Source of the DNA: Actinomortierella ambigua
Lineage: Eukaryota; Mortierellomycota; Mortierellomycetes; Mortierellales; Mortierellaceae
Assembly (NCBI GenBank): GCA_016098155.1
Contig: JAAAJB010000269.1
Span: 1 to 42,276, forward strand
DNA length: 42,276 nucleotides
Reading direction: 5' to 3'
This document shows positions 1 to 9,300 of this stretch, one piece after another (the stretch's first letter is position 1; each line of letters starts with the position of its first letter). The notes beneath the pieces were generated by a model that made no database searches, had not been told where the DNA came from, and worked only from the letters and a program-made list of their open reading frames with translations. A program made the position numbers and the translations under genes.

Positions 1-337
1 TTCCGATGTCCGTCGAATCCTGAGCAATACCCGACAAGCCATGGTCGAGTCACTCCGTACTATGAAAGCCAGCGAGGACGGCAATGGCGACAAGGATCCA
101 GTGTTGCTGATCGCAGAGGCTGTCATCACCCCCAAGGTTCAGAGAGAGGCTGTACTCCATGATTTGGTGATGCTGAGCGCTTTTCCTGGTGGTAAGGAGC
201 GTACGGTAGAAGAGTACAGTGCGCTTTGTAAGGCGGAAGGACTGCGCATTGCGCAAGTGTGGCCCACGCGTGGCAAACATTCCATTCTTGAGGTCCACTT
301 GGATCCCGAGGCTAAGGATACCTCCACTGAAGAATAA
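1..337 (+). CDS. O-methyltransferase, C-terminal part (5' end outside window)
   Basis: The frame is open from position 2 and ends at TAA 335-337. The visible 111 residues match the end of the SAM-dependent O-methyltransferase domain of the caffeic-acid/hydroxyindole type (PF00891). They start with an SDVRRILSNTRQAM-like helix, followed by a strand reading LLIAEAVI, a helix with HDLVMLSAFPGGKERT, and a last strand ending in HSILEV. In this family the GGKERT segment follows the catalytic region and the final strand closes the Rossmann core. The SAM-binding glycine loop and the catalytic His lie upstream, outside the window, so the substrate cannot be judged. The first ATG at 41 is internal to the domain and is not the start. 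An AATAAA lies about 175 nt after the stop. Family confidence is high; the specific reaction is unknown. Confidence 0.85.
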   Translation, partial: SDVRRILSNTRQAMVESLRTMKASEDGNGDKDPVLLIAEAVITPKVQREAVLHDLVMLSAFPGGKERTVEEYSALCKAEGLRIAQVWPTRGKHSILEVHLDPEAKDTSTEE

Positions 338-991
338 AAGCTTCATCTTTTTTTTGTTTCCGTCAGACTGGCCAGATGCCAACCTCTGCAAGCTACTCTC
401 CCTTTGACCGCCTCAGGGTGGACCCTCGCGCATCTGACCCTGCTTTCGTATACATAAATCATCGCCTGTGGGTTCTTGACGGGTGAAGATGTACAGGTAC
501 GTCGTGCATCAAAATAAAATCTTCGGACCCATGGACCTCCCCCCCCCTTTTTTTACGCTATTTGACACTAGGTAGAAGTTTGGTCAAGGTAATCAGGAGT
601 GCAGCCCTGCGTGATATGAGTGGATGAGTCGGTGCAGGGGGTCTTTGGCTCATAGCTCAGTCTCATTGTCCTAGTAACCGGCAATTCTGGCAAAGAATGA
701 GGAGTGGAGTGTATACATTTGTCCAAAAGTCAAAAGTTTTCCTTCTTAAATTGCAATAGAAAATCTTTCGATGAAGCAGCTCATGCTTCTTTTTATTTTT
801 CACAGACCACGAGAGATCAAGGGGTCACCCTGTTTTTTCCTTTGTGTTGTATGTATGTGGTTCTGTGTATCTAGGGTGTGTATTTCACAGCGCGGTCAAG
901 GCTGATGTTCATAAAAAAGGGTGCGCGCCTTCCTTTTTCTTTGTCTTTGTCTTTTTTTACCGAAAGATCTGCCGTCTCACACTGGTCTTTT
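338..991. other. Intergenic region between convergent genes
   Basis: Apart from the AATAAA at 513-518 I see only homopolymer C and T runs (near 540-555) and no credible reading frame on either strand. It holds the 3' ends of two genes that point towards each other. Confidence 0.5.
513..518 (+). terminator. Possible polyadenylation signal of the O-methyltransferase
   Basis: AATAAA sits about 175 nt after the stop codon and is followed within 30 nt by C- and T-rich sequence. The hexamer is common by chance in this A-rich DNA, so the call is weak. Confidence 0.35.
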
Positions 992-1324
992 TTAGACGAA
1001 TCGGCAGCATCCACAGCGACGAAGGGGGACGACGTAGCAGCAGACCGTGCCGCTGCAGCAGTAGATGCGGCTGCAAGGACGAGGGCAGACCCAGCAGCGG
1101 GCCAGGAAGGCCACGGGAATACCTCTGCCCAAGGGGTAGCCCGGGTTCTGGGTGCTAGAGTCGCTCACCTCCTTAAGGGCCGTGCTGGGGTTCGGGGCGG
1201 CGGCGGCGTCGGAAGCTTCGGTGGTGTTGGGGGCTTCGGTAGTGTTGGAGGCTCCCTCCTGCGCGTTGGCCAAGGCGACCAGGCAGACGAGGACGGCAAT
1301 CAAAGGCTTGGTGATGGCAACCAT
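992..1324 (-). CDS. Small secreted cysteine-rich protein (110 aa)
   Basis: The start ATG (CAT at 1322-1324) opens a classic signal peptide: MVAITKPLIAVLVCLVALANA, with predicted cleavage after ANA. A short Thr/Asn/Ala-rich linker follows, with two NTT N-glycosylation sequons in a TEAP-type repeat, then a compact C-terminal domain of about 34 residues. That domain holds ten cysteines (residues 77, 80, 84, 89, 90, 95, 96, 104, 106, 107), including three CC pairs, suggesting up to five disulfides. The stop is TAA at 992-994. Longer in-frame starts upstream would bury the signal peptide, so I prefer this ATG. I do not recognise the fold. It could be a secreted antimicrobial, cell-wall or effector-like peptide, but only secretion and disulfide richness are supported. 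A GTAAGT donor at 1438-1433 and a CAG immediately before the ATG indicate a 5'UTR intron. Confidence 0.7.
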   Translation of the reverse strand: MVAITKPLIAVLVCLVALANAQEGASNTTEAPNTTEASDAAAAPNPSTALKEVSDSSTQNPGYPLGRGIPVAFLARCWVCPRPCSRIYCCSGTVCCYVVPLRRCGCCRFV

Positions 1325-1438
1325 CTGGTTTGGAGACAGAAGTGGAGGGGGGAAAGACGCAGGGGGGCAAGATGTGATTAACGCGTGTCTCAGCCATACA
1401 AAGGAAAAGTGCACCTACTCGCGTGCGGATTAACTTAC
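1325..1438 (-). other. Probable 5'UTR intron of the cysteine-rich protein gene
   Basis: On the minus strand GTAAGT opens at 1438 and a pyrimidine-rich stretch ends in ACCAG directly before the ATG, giving a 114-nt intron. With the TATA box at 1567-1560, the spliced leader would be about 90 nt. No transcript data are available. Confidence 0.45.
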
Positions 1439-1559
1439 GATGAAAACTTGTTCAGGTAAGGGTAGGGTGATGGAGATTGGAAGAGAGAGCTGACCAGGTG
1501 GAGTGGCTCAAGAGATGAATGTGTTGATCATTGAGAAAAGGCCTTCTGTATGGGTAGAG

Positions 1560-1567
1560 TATTTATA
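1560..1567 (-). promoter_or_regulatory. TATA box of the cysteine-rich protein gene
   Basis: TATAAATA on the minus strand, about 236 nt upstream of the ATG. The distance drops to a normal leader length once the proposed 114-nt 5'UTR intron is removed, so the two calls support each other. Confidence 0.5.
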
Positions 1568-2205
1568 TGTACTGGCATGGTAGGTGATGTATAGCATCCT
1601 CCAAGTTGTTGCTGTTGGCGGCCTTGAGTCTCCTATTTTCGTTTGGCCAGTCCCAATTAAGAAGGGAAAAAAAAAAGGTCAAAGAAACTAGTATTCGTAT
1701 CGGATGTTCACAGCTAGCAAATGAAGGATAGCGCCACACGCCTGACCAAAAAGAAAAAAAAAACACACGCGGCATGAAGAGCCCACAGTTAATGGCCCTT
1801 TGACTTTTTTCCTACAACACGACTCACCACGAAAAAAAGGTGGCGTAGCAGAATTTGGGCTGCAACAACGGCGCGACCAACCTTCCCGCATAGTGAATGT
1901 ACTCTAACCTTGTTTGTGACACAGCCCTGCTGTAGGGAAATTCACCATGGTTTATCGATTATATTTTTTTATTCCTCGGGCTAATTGTTCACAGGTGAGA
2001 TGGAAAAAGACCGAACTTCTCTGTTTTCTCGTTTAGAGCCTCGAGAGAGACGGACTGCGCTCGAGAAAAAGAGAAAGGAAAAAAAAAAAAAGATCGATGA
2101 AAACATCAAGCAGCACAAGCCCCCTCCCTTCATCCCTATCCGTTGTAACTCGCATTGTCTACCATTGCATGTAGACTATCTGATCTGCTGCTCAGCACTA
2201 CTGCA
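1568..2205. other. Intergenic region
   Basis: A/T-rich with several poly(A) runs (1668-1677, 1750-1760, 2080-2090). No convincing coding frame. It carries the upstream region of the cysteine-rich gene and the 3' end of the F-box gene. Confidence 0.5.
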
Positions 2206-3966
2206 CTATGACACTCGCCCGAGGACCTTTAACAACGGCCAATGCTCCTTCAGCCATGCTTCGACCTTTGGCGAGGGAGATTGATGGAACTCTAGTACCT
2301 TCAGCCGTGGCCAATGTGCCTTCATAAACTCGAGTTCTGAGATGCCGTCCTCTGTGCATTCTGTGCAGCTAATCCCAATCTTTTGTAGGCGAGAGAGATG
2401 GGCAAGATGCTCCAAGCCGTAGACCAGGGTCCAGGTCAACTCTCCCACGTCACCATCATTCGATAAAGCACTAACGCCTCCAAAGATGTTGACGACGCGC
2501 AAGTGTCTCAGCTGCCCAAGGCGTTCCATGAATATCTTCTCGACGATGCCCCAACGATCAAGATCGTCGTCGTCGTTGTCGCCATTACCCTGTTGCTTCT
2601 GTTTCTTGTTTTCTTTCTTCTCCTTCGTGTTTGCTTCGGGCATCTGTATGTGTTCCTTCGATGCTGCTTCTGCCACCAGCTTGGTTGTGATCCGGGTCAG
2701 CATCTGGTCATTCGAGTACCAATAGAGACCAAGGTTCACGTTCAGAACCTCGAGCTTGTTACATACCCAAGGCTGTACGAGCAGGTATCGAGCATCGACT
2801 AATTTTATCCCGGTATTCTGGAGACGCCTGAGGTGCGGACAGCGGGCAAGGATGATCTCGCCGATGGTGGCTTGCTGTGGCAGCGAGGTGAAATCAAGGG
2901 CAAGTTCCTGCAAGGTGTCGTACTGGTCGTTGATCAGCCGGTGTATCTGGGCTGAAGGCAAGGATCCCAAGGCAAGGCTGTGTACCCAGCGGCGAGGAAG
3001 CGCCTCGATGAGCGGGGAACAAGTCACGTGTGGCTCGAGGCATGTAATCTTCAGGCCGAAATGTGCGAGTGATGGCAGGACTTTGGCAGCATGGGCAAGG
3101 ACTGTCGTGCAAAAGGCCTGGAGCGCAGGTTCTTGCATCGCAGAGAGCTCCAGGCGAGTCAGGGATGTGCCACAGCTCTGTATCAGGAAGAGACCCAGCT
3201 CTTCGTCTCGGCATGAGTACCGTGCACAAAACCGTTTAAGCGAATGGTTAGCCACTTGGCCAGGCGACAGTAGTTGTGGCAGCGGTGGTGGTGGTAGGGG
3301 TAGCTGTAGCCGCTGATGCTGCTCCAGGTAATTGCTAACGAAATATCCACCGGCCGTGCGCGGAACATCCACGTGTGGGCGGATTTGTTCATGGACCTCA
3401 AGATCTTCGAGCCTTGGGCATGCATTGATGATCAACGTGAGCACTTTGGTGGAAACCTCGCACACGCCAATGCCAAGCACTAGCCGACGTAACCGCGAAT
3501 GACCATCAAGAACGCTAGGTAGCTCGCGGCCGTCAAATAGGTAGTGAGTGATGGACACCGCTCTCACTTTGATTTCCTGTAGAGCCGTATTGACTCGAAC
3601 CATGTGCATATAAATGCACCATTCGTCAGGTTGGTACACTAAGGCTTCCAAAGTAGTCAGCGACCGACATGCGCTCAGCAAGGTCTTGTACGTCTCCATG
3701 GAGACGACAAATGGTGTCTTGAACGCCACGTGCCGGATACACTGTCCGTACTTTGCAAAACTGAGCCGCCTTGCCGCCTCACCCGAGGAATATCGCTGCG
3801 TGTCGGACCAATGATCCCAGAGGTGCAGGCGCTCCCATACAAGTGGCTGCATGATCGGGTACCAGGACTTGCAAACCACTGCACACGCTTTGCGGGCATC
3901 GCAATCAAGATACTCGACAACAAGTAGCCAGAGCTCAGGGAGTTCCCATGGTTTGCAGTGTGTCAT
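2206..3966 (-). CDS. F-box protein with degenerate leucine-rich repeats (586 aa)
   Basis: A single exon from ATG (3964-3966) to TAG (2206-2208). Residues 5-45 form an F-box: WELPELWLLVVEYLD, then CAVVCKSWYP and the LVWERLHLWD exit typical of fungal F-box proteins, which dock on Skp1 of an SCF ubiquitin ligase. The rest contains many irregular LRR-like strands, for example LRRLVLGIGVC, CPRLEDLEV, LTRLELSAM, LQELALDFTSL, CPHLRRLQNTGI, KLEVLNVNLGLY, LRHLRVVNIFGG and WPRLKVLEF, which would form the substrate-binding solenoid. A charged Lys/Asp insert around residues 450-475 interrupts the repeats and is probably a disordered loop. The substrate is unknown. A TATA-like sequence lies about 80 nt upstream of the start, only about 25 nt beyond the stop codon of the next gene. 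Related F-box/LRR genes occur in large numbers in Mortierella-type genomes (general knowledge, not tested here). Confidence 0.85.
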   Translation of the reverse strand: MTHCKPWELPELWLLVVEYLDCDARKACAVVCKSWYPIMQPLVWERLHLWDHWSDTQRYSSGEAARRLSFAKYGQCIRHVAFKTPFVVSMETYKTLLSACRSLTTLEALVYQPDEWCIYMHMVRVNTALQEIKVRAVSITHYLFDGRELPSVLDGHSRLRRLVLGIGVCEVSTKVLTLIINACPRLEDLEVHEQIRPHVDVPRTAGGYFVSNYLEQHQRLQLPLPPPPLPQLLSPGQVANHSLKRFCARYSCRDEELGLFLIQSCGTSLTRLELSAMQEPALQAFCTTVLAHAAKVLPSLAHFGLKITCLEPHVTCSPLIEALPRRWVHSLALGSLPSAQIHRLINDQYDTLQELALDFTSLPQQATIGEIILARCPHLRRLQNTGIKLVDARYLLVQPWVCNKLEVLNVNLGLYWYSNDQMLTRITTKLVAEAASKEHIQMPEANTKEKKENKKQKQQGNGDNDDDDLDRWGIVEKIFMERLGQLRHLRVVNIFGGVSALSNDGDVGELTWTLVYGLEHLAHLSRLQKIGISCTECTEDGISELEFMKAHWPRLKVLEFHQSPSPKVEAWLKEHWPLLKVLGRVS

Positions 3967-4044
3967 GCTGAATGAAATGAACGAGTGATGCGCGTGTGAA
4001 TTTCAAAGTTTGGCAATCGTGTTCGACATGAGCCAAGCAAAAAA

Positions 4045-4050
4045 TTTATA
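4045..4050 (-). promoter_or_regulatory. TATA-like box of the F-box gene
   Basis: TATAAA on the minus strand, about 80 nt upstream of the F-box ATG and 24 bp past the stop codon of the upstream gene on the same strand. Confidence 0.4.
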
Positions 4051-4073
4051 AAGTCGCAGGACTAGGGGCATAT

Positions 4074-6086
4074 CTATTTTGACTTCTTCTTCTTCTTCTT
4101 CTTGTCCTTGGAAGAAGACTTGGTCTTGTCTGCCGATGAGCTTGCGGCAGGCTCAGTATCCGAGGATGAAGAGATGAGTTTGCTTTGCGACCTGCTCGCC
4201 AAAGTAGCCGATCGTGCTGGCGCCTCATCCTCCGTGGTCGACGACATCTCGTCTCCTGTGGCCGAAGCATCGGTAGTCTCGTGGTCGTCTTTGGATTGTT
4301 GTTGCTGGAGGCGATCCTCCTCCATCCGCTTGCGCAGCTTCTCCGCGCTGTCGTGGATCCGTCTCTCCTTCTCCAGACGCGCCTCTTCGTCTTTTTTCCG
4401 CTGCCTTTCCTCCTCTTCTTCCATTTCTTGCTTTTCTTTCTGCTTCCTCGCCTGTTCCGCCTCTTCTTCCTCTTCTTGCTTCTTACGGCGACGGCGCTCG
4501 ACCTCCTCAGCCACTTCTTTTTCCTTCTGGAGACGAGCTTCCTCTTCTGCCTTGGCCTTGGCCTCGAGCTCAAGTCGTGCCTTTTCCTCGGCCTCCTTCT
4601 CAAGTCGTGCCTTTTCCTCAGCCTCCTTCTCAAGTCGCGCCTTCTCCTCAGCCTCCTTCTCGAGTCGCGCCTTTTCTTCGGCCTCCTTCTCGAGTCGTGC
4701 TTTTTCTTCCGCCTCCTTCTCAAGTCGTGCCTTTTCCTCGGCCTCCTTCTCAAGTCGCGCCTTTTCTTCAGCCTCCTTCTCAAGTCGCGCCTTTTCTTCA
4801 GCCTCCTTTTGGCGCCGCTCCTCCTCTTCCTTCTTCTGCTGTTCAATCTCTTCTTGCTCTTGACGACGACGACGCTCTTCTTTTTCTTCGTCCTCCTCTC
4901 GTTGACGGCGCTCTTGATCAAGACGCTCCTTCTCAGCCTTCTCCTTCAAGCGCCTTTCCTCTTCTTGCGCCTTCTTTTTTTGCTTTTTTTGCTGTTGTTT
5001 TTGTTGCGGCTGCTGCTCCTTGACCTTGCTTGCTTCCTCCTCTTCTTCGTCGTCGTGGTCTTTCTCCTCGTGCTCCTCGTCCTGCTCACGAGCAACAGCA
5101 TGGCGATTCTGGTGGTCTTCTGGCTCCTTCCCTTGTGCCGGACCCTCTCCTCCTTCGCCTTCAGCCACATCTTCTTCCTGCTGGTGCTGGAGATGCTGGT
5201 GTTGGTGATCTTGACGCTGATTCTGATGCTGATGGTGGTGGTGGTGGTGGTGGTGCTGCTGCTGCTGCTCCACAGGTGGATAAGCCTTCACGAACCGCTC
5301 CACAAACACATGATGAGCGATCCGCTGCTGTCTCAACGTCCTCAAGACATGCGTCGCCCGGCGCTGCGTGTCCTCGTCGCGGGTCGTGGCCCGGATCGTG
5401 ACGATCAAGGATGTCGTTGGCCACAGCTTCAAAAACACCTCGAACGTCTGCTCACTGACGGGCTCCACCGAGTCTAGGATGCTGCTCGCCCCAGCGCCCG
5501 TCATCATGGCAGCACCCGCAGCAGTAGCACCAGCACCAGCTGTCGCGACTGTGGTCGTCAGTAGGTTGTCGATCGCTCGGATGAAATGCCGCTGGATGTC
5601 CTCCGTTCCTGGCACGGTGCGCCAGGCTTCTGGTGGGATGTTTGGCGATGCAGCTTTTGCTGCTGCCATGTTGGACATGGCGTGAGATGGCGACAGGGAC
5701 GATGACGATGAGAATCCATGTCGCGGTGACGTGCCATAGGCGTGGTGTTGAGCCGCCAGATGGTAGTATGTATGATGTTGTTGTTGTTGCTCCACTGAGT
5801 CGTACTCGTCATCATCGTCGTGGTCCTCTTTGGAGGGAAGGTCAGGGACCTCGAATGGCTCCTGCAGCGACGCGGCGAGCTCATAGTTGTCTGGAATAGT
5901 CGCTGCTGGATGGCGAGCGTGATACGGGTCCAGTGGGTCCTGGAATCCTTGCATATAAGGGGGAAGCTCGAGAGTCATGGCGCCAATGTACATCAGCGTT
6001 GGGACGACGTTACCCCTGGTTCGAAGCAATGGTGGTGGTGATGGGGATGAGTGGCGGTAGAGGTGGTGACTCGTGGGTCTGGTCAT
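4074..6086 (-). CDS. Gln/His-rich protein with long charged coiled coil (about 670 aa)
   Basis: The frame ends at TAG 4074-4076. The first ATG is at 6084-6086; a later one at 5976-5978 (MTLELPPYMQGF) is also plausible. A disordered N-terminus with Asp and Gln/His runs is followed by an Ala-rich conserved-looking core, roughly residues 160-280. The core includes GTEDIQRHFIRAIDNLL, QTFEVFLKLWPTTSLIVTI and RIAHHVFVERFVKAYPPV, and looks like a small alpha/beta domain I cannot name. Then come a poly-Gln/His tract, an acidic patch, and about 300 residues of Glu/Lys/Arg/Gln coiled coil. Eight copies of the decapeptide EAEEKARLEK lie within the coil, encoded by 30-bp DNA repeats at 4561-4800. The C-terminus is Ser-rich with a final poly-Lys tail. 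The charged helix may be a single alpha helix or a scaffold. Function unknown. The repeats create long spurious frames on the opposite strand. Confidence 0.7.
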   Translation of the reverse strand: MTRPTSHHLYRHSSPSPPPLLRTRGNVVPTLMYIGAMTLELPPYMQGFQDPLDPYHARHPAATIPDNYELAASLQEPFEVPDLPSKEDHDDDDEYDSVEQQQQHHTYYHLAAQHHAYGTSPRHGFSSSSSLSPSHAMSNMAAAKAASPNIPPEAWRTVPGTEDIQRHFIRAIDNLLTTTVATAGAGATAAGAAMMTGAGASSILDSVEPVSEQTFEVFLKLWPTTSLIVTIRATTRDEDTQRRATHVLRTLRQQRIAHHVFVERFVKAYPPVEQQQQHHHHHHHHQHQNQRQDHQHQHLQHQQEEDVAEGEGGEGPAQGKEPEDHQNRHAVAREQDEEHEEKDHDDEEEEEASKVKEQQPQQKQQQKKQKKKAQEEERRLKEKAEKERLDQERRQREEDEEKEERRRRQEQEEIEQQKKEEEERRQKEAEEKARLEKEAEEKARLEKEAEEKARLEKEAEEKARLEKEAEEKARLEKEAEEKARLEKEAEEKARLEKEAEEKARLELEAKAKAEEEARLQKEKEVAEEVERRRRKKQEEEEEAEQARKQKEKQEMEEEEERQRKKDEEARLEKERRIHDSAEKLRKRMEEDRLQQQQSKDDHETTDASATGDEMSSTTEDEAPARSATLASRSQSKLISSSSDTEPAASSSADKTKSSSKDKKKKKKKSK
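4561..4800 (-). repeat. 30-bp coding tandem repeat, eight units
   Basis: Eight units in perfect 30-bp register, each encoding EAEEKARLEK (the first-listed unit, at 4561, has diverged to ELEAKAKAEE-like). Units differ at a few third-codon positions, which indicates expansion with some purifying selection on the protein. Degenerate charged sequence flanks both sides. Confidence 0.9.
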
Positions 6087-6290
6087 TGCTTGACCCAAGG
6101 TGGAACTGCGATCGGTGAGCAAACATAACTTGTTTTGGTCTAATTTCACATGAAGAAAAAAAACATTATTGAGCGATAGCGATCAGAGAAAGTATATCCC
6201 ATGCATACATGACCTCCTTACAAGAAGCTCAGCGAACATACCATAAAGTGCAAGATTAGCAAGCAATCGGGAGACATGGCTAAAAAAAAT

Positions 6291-6317
6291 CGGACATAAA
6301 GGTTAAAATTATGTCCG
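6291..6317. repeat. Perfect 9-bp inverted repeat CGGACATAA/TTATGTCCG
   Basis: Arms at 6291-6299 and 6309-6317 are separated by 9 nt (AGGTTAAAA). The element is flanked on the left by an A-run. It lies in the 290-bp spacer between the coiled-coil gene and the FYVE gene. It could be a small transposon-end remnant or a 3'-end hairpin of the FYVE gene transcript. Confidence 0.6.
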
Positions 6318-6374
6318 CCCTTCTAAACATCGGTATGCCACGAACAAAGCGAGAAAAAAAACCCCCCTGACTAA

Positions 6375-9300
6375 TTACCGTTCGACTTCTGTCTGCGATG
6401 GATACAACCCCACAACGCCGCAAACGGCATCAATGAGATCCAGATAGCTCATTAACACTTCCTGAGACTCAATACTTGTGGCAAGATTCGCCAGTGTACA
6501 GCAGGCATGAGAGACTGCCTCCGACGAAAGTTTCGATCCGCCCATGCTGCCCTGGTTGCCAGAGGCGATGCTTTGTGACGACGAGCTTCGCCTAGAAACA
6601 ACCTCGGTTGTCGCCGGAGCCGAGGACGAGAGTTGGTCTCGGTCGTCACGCTCTGCTGCCTCTCCAAAATGCTGTTCATGCGCAAAACGGATTACCATCA
6701 ACAAGGCTGCCACTCCAGCACCCTTGACGAGATTTGTCTTGTGCTTGTCTAGAAGAGAGAAAGAAGAAGGGGCTCATGTGTTTGAATAAAACTTTGAGAT
6801 TTGAACCAAGGGAGGAAAAGAGAGAAGAGGCGCTAACACACTCAACCCAAAAAAAAAAAAAAAAAAACAATAATATAAAAAAGTAAAACATACCATTACG
6901 AAGAGACAGGAAGGCGGTCGTCTTTGCTGCGTATTTGACAACATCAGGGTTGGTGGAATACAAGAGCTGCACCAATCGGTCAACACGCTCAGGATCGTCA
7001 ACCATGAGGGCTTGGTTGACAGCGTCGGAAGCCATGATCGAAATGGATTTGGCCGCCAGTTGTTGCATGCCCTCCAGACGCTGATGGAACCACTCATCCA
7101 TATGAATCAACAGGTTCTCTTCGTCGTCCTCATCCACGGCCGAACCTCCACCTGGCACCTCCGCCAGATCCAAAGAGCTGCCGCGGCCAGAGATGGAGCT
7201 TCGGTCGCTCTGCAGTTCGTGGTCCGACACCGAAAGCGACGACATGGCGGATGGCGGACGATGTGGGATCGAAGACGGGTGGTGCTGAGACTGAGAATGG
7301 TGCTGCTGCTGCTGCTGTTGTTGCTGTTCCATCGTCTTCAATGCCTCCTCCATCGCTCGAGTTCGGACACCCGTTGGGAAATAGACAGCCAGTGTCATCA
7401 GACTGTCGAGGCCACCATCCCGGGCCAACTGACGCGAAAGATCCTTGTTGCTTGACACCATTCGAAAGATGACGTGGGTGACATTCATCATGATCAGAGT
7501 GATGGTCTCGATCCGCTTGGTCGTTCGCGTATACACAGATTCGAGAGACCCCATCCGCGTGAGGGGCATCGGTGTTGGGTTGATGACGTGTGCTGTCGCG
7601 GAGGGTGAGGACCTGGTGGGAGACCCATTGGTAGGTGAGGACCCGCGCTGCAAGCGTTGATGTTGATGTTGTTGCTGCTGTTGTTGTTGTTGCTGTTGGA
7701 CAAGTCCGTAGAACGTGACGAGATGGTAAAGGTTTGGCATGGCCCGTTTGTTGACAATTCGCGGGTGCATTTGGTCGCCCTTGTCTGTCAGTGTTGCCAA
7801 GAACGACGTTGCCAGGGCATGCAGCTCGTAGCTGTGGTTCAAGCGACAGAGAAACACCATCGCATCCAAGCCTCCGTGGTCCAGAACGTTCTGAATCGCA
7901 CGCTCATTTTCGCCCTCCACAATGTCATAGAGTCCACGAGCACCGTGAATCTAAGGAGAATTCAAGGAAAAAGAGATTTTTTTTGTTTGCTTAGTGTAAG
8001 AGATCATGACAAACCACACTCAGCTCCAATCACTCCATCGCCTTCAACGGCAAGATTCAAGATCTGATTGTGCTGATCTTCTGCGGCAAGGCGATGAAAA
8101 GAATGACAAAAAATAACAATGCACTTACTTGGGTGGTCGGACCCAGATCATCCGAAAGAATATAGGCCACAAGGTAAGCGACATCAAAACAATCAGTGCA
8201 CACTCGGACCGCCTTGGTATATCCCAGCTGCGGTAAGACCAAGCTCCTTGAACTGCAATCATGACACACAACACGGCCGCTATTGGGATGAACAATGACA
8301 ACAAAGCGAGGGGTGGGGTAAAAAAAAAGTAGATGAGTTGCCGCAGTCTACACGATACCATACACAGTCTCGTAAATTGCCTAAACCTAGAGATGGTATA
8401 GCAACACTTGTCCCTTGGCATACCATTGACGGCAGTGGTGCTATAGAATAAAAGAAGGGGAACAATAGAATAGCATATATAAAGCGGTCAGTTAAAACGT
8501 GATCTATTCCCCCCGCCCCTATCCATGCATGAGAAAGTGGCAAACAAGAGGGGGGAAAAAAACAATAGACGCACTGTTCCCATCGGCGCAAATGCGTGGA
8601 ACACAAAAACGGCAGACAATGTGTCCCTGAAGAATGCATCGGAGTTCAAAGAAACACTTTTGTTCTCTCTCTCTCCTCTGTTTGCAAACTATCCTTGACC
8701 ACACCGAGTTGTGCCCTCCTCTCAACCAGCCCTCTCTCTATCCCCCCCTTGTCTCCTGTCAGAAATGTCCATAGTCTAAGTTTTGTTGTGTTTTGTTGAC
8801 GCTCGCTATGCAGTCCAATTCGCAATCTGTCAAAGTTTTTGGGCGATCCTTCGCGTCGAGCAAGTCGTATGAGTCTTTTTTTTTCGGAAAAAGTAGCTTT
8901 CTTTCGAAGAGCAAAAGCAGAGATATTAAAAATCGCTCAGTTGGAGAAGAGGGGTGATGCTCCTGGATATAGTCCCTTGTGATGCGAATGACTCACTAGA
9001 GTTGGTAGATCACTCAAGTTGGTGTTGCTGCAGACCTGTCTGCTGCTCAGATGCATTGCGCATGCGTTTGTCCTGGGTCGTACCATTTTCTTTGGTCAGC
9101 ACGGTATAATAAAAAAAAAAGGACGGTCCTCCAGCTACTCCTTTCTGCCTTGTTCGCGCAGTCCTGCGTCTTCTTCCTGTTTGTCCAATGTACCTTTGGC
9201 TCGCTCCCACGCAACCCCCTTGTTCCTTTGTTTTCGTTATTGTGTGGCAATAATAAAGTTGTGAACTTCACTCTCTACCACAAAGGTATAATCCTCACCC

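Noticed and set aside
4185..5477. 430-codon and 253-codon plus-strand frames opposite the coiled-coil gene
   Set aside because: They read the complement of Glu/Lys repeats as Leu/Ser/Phe repeats and have no independent evidence.
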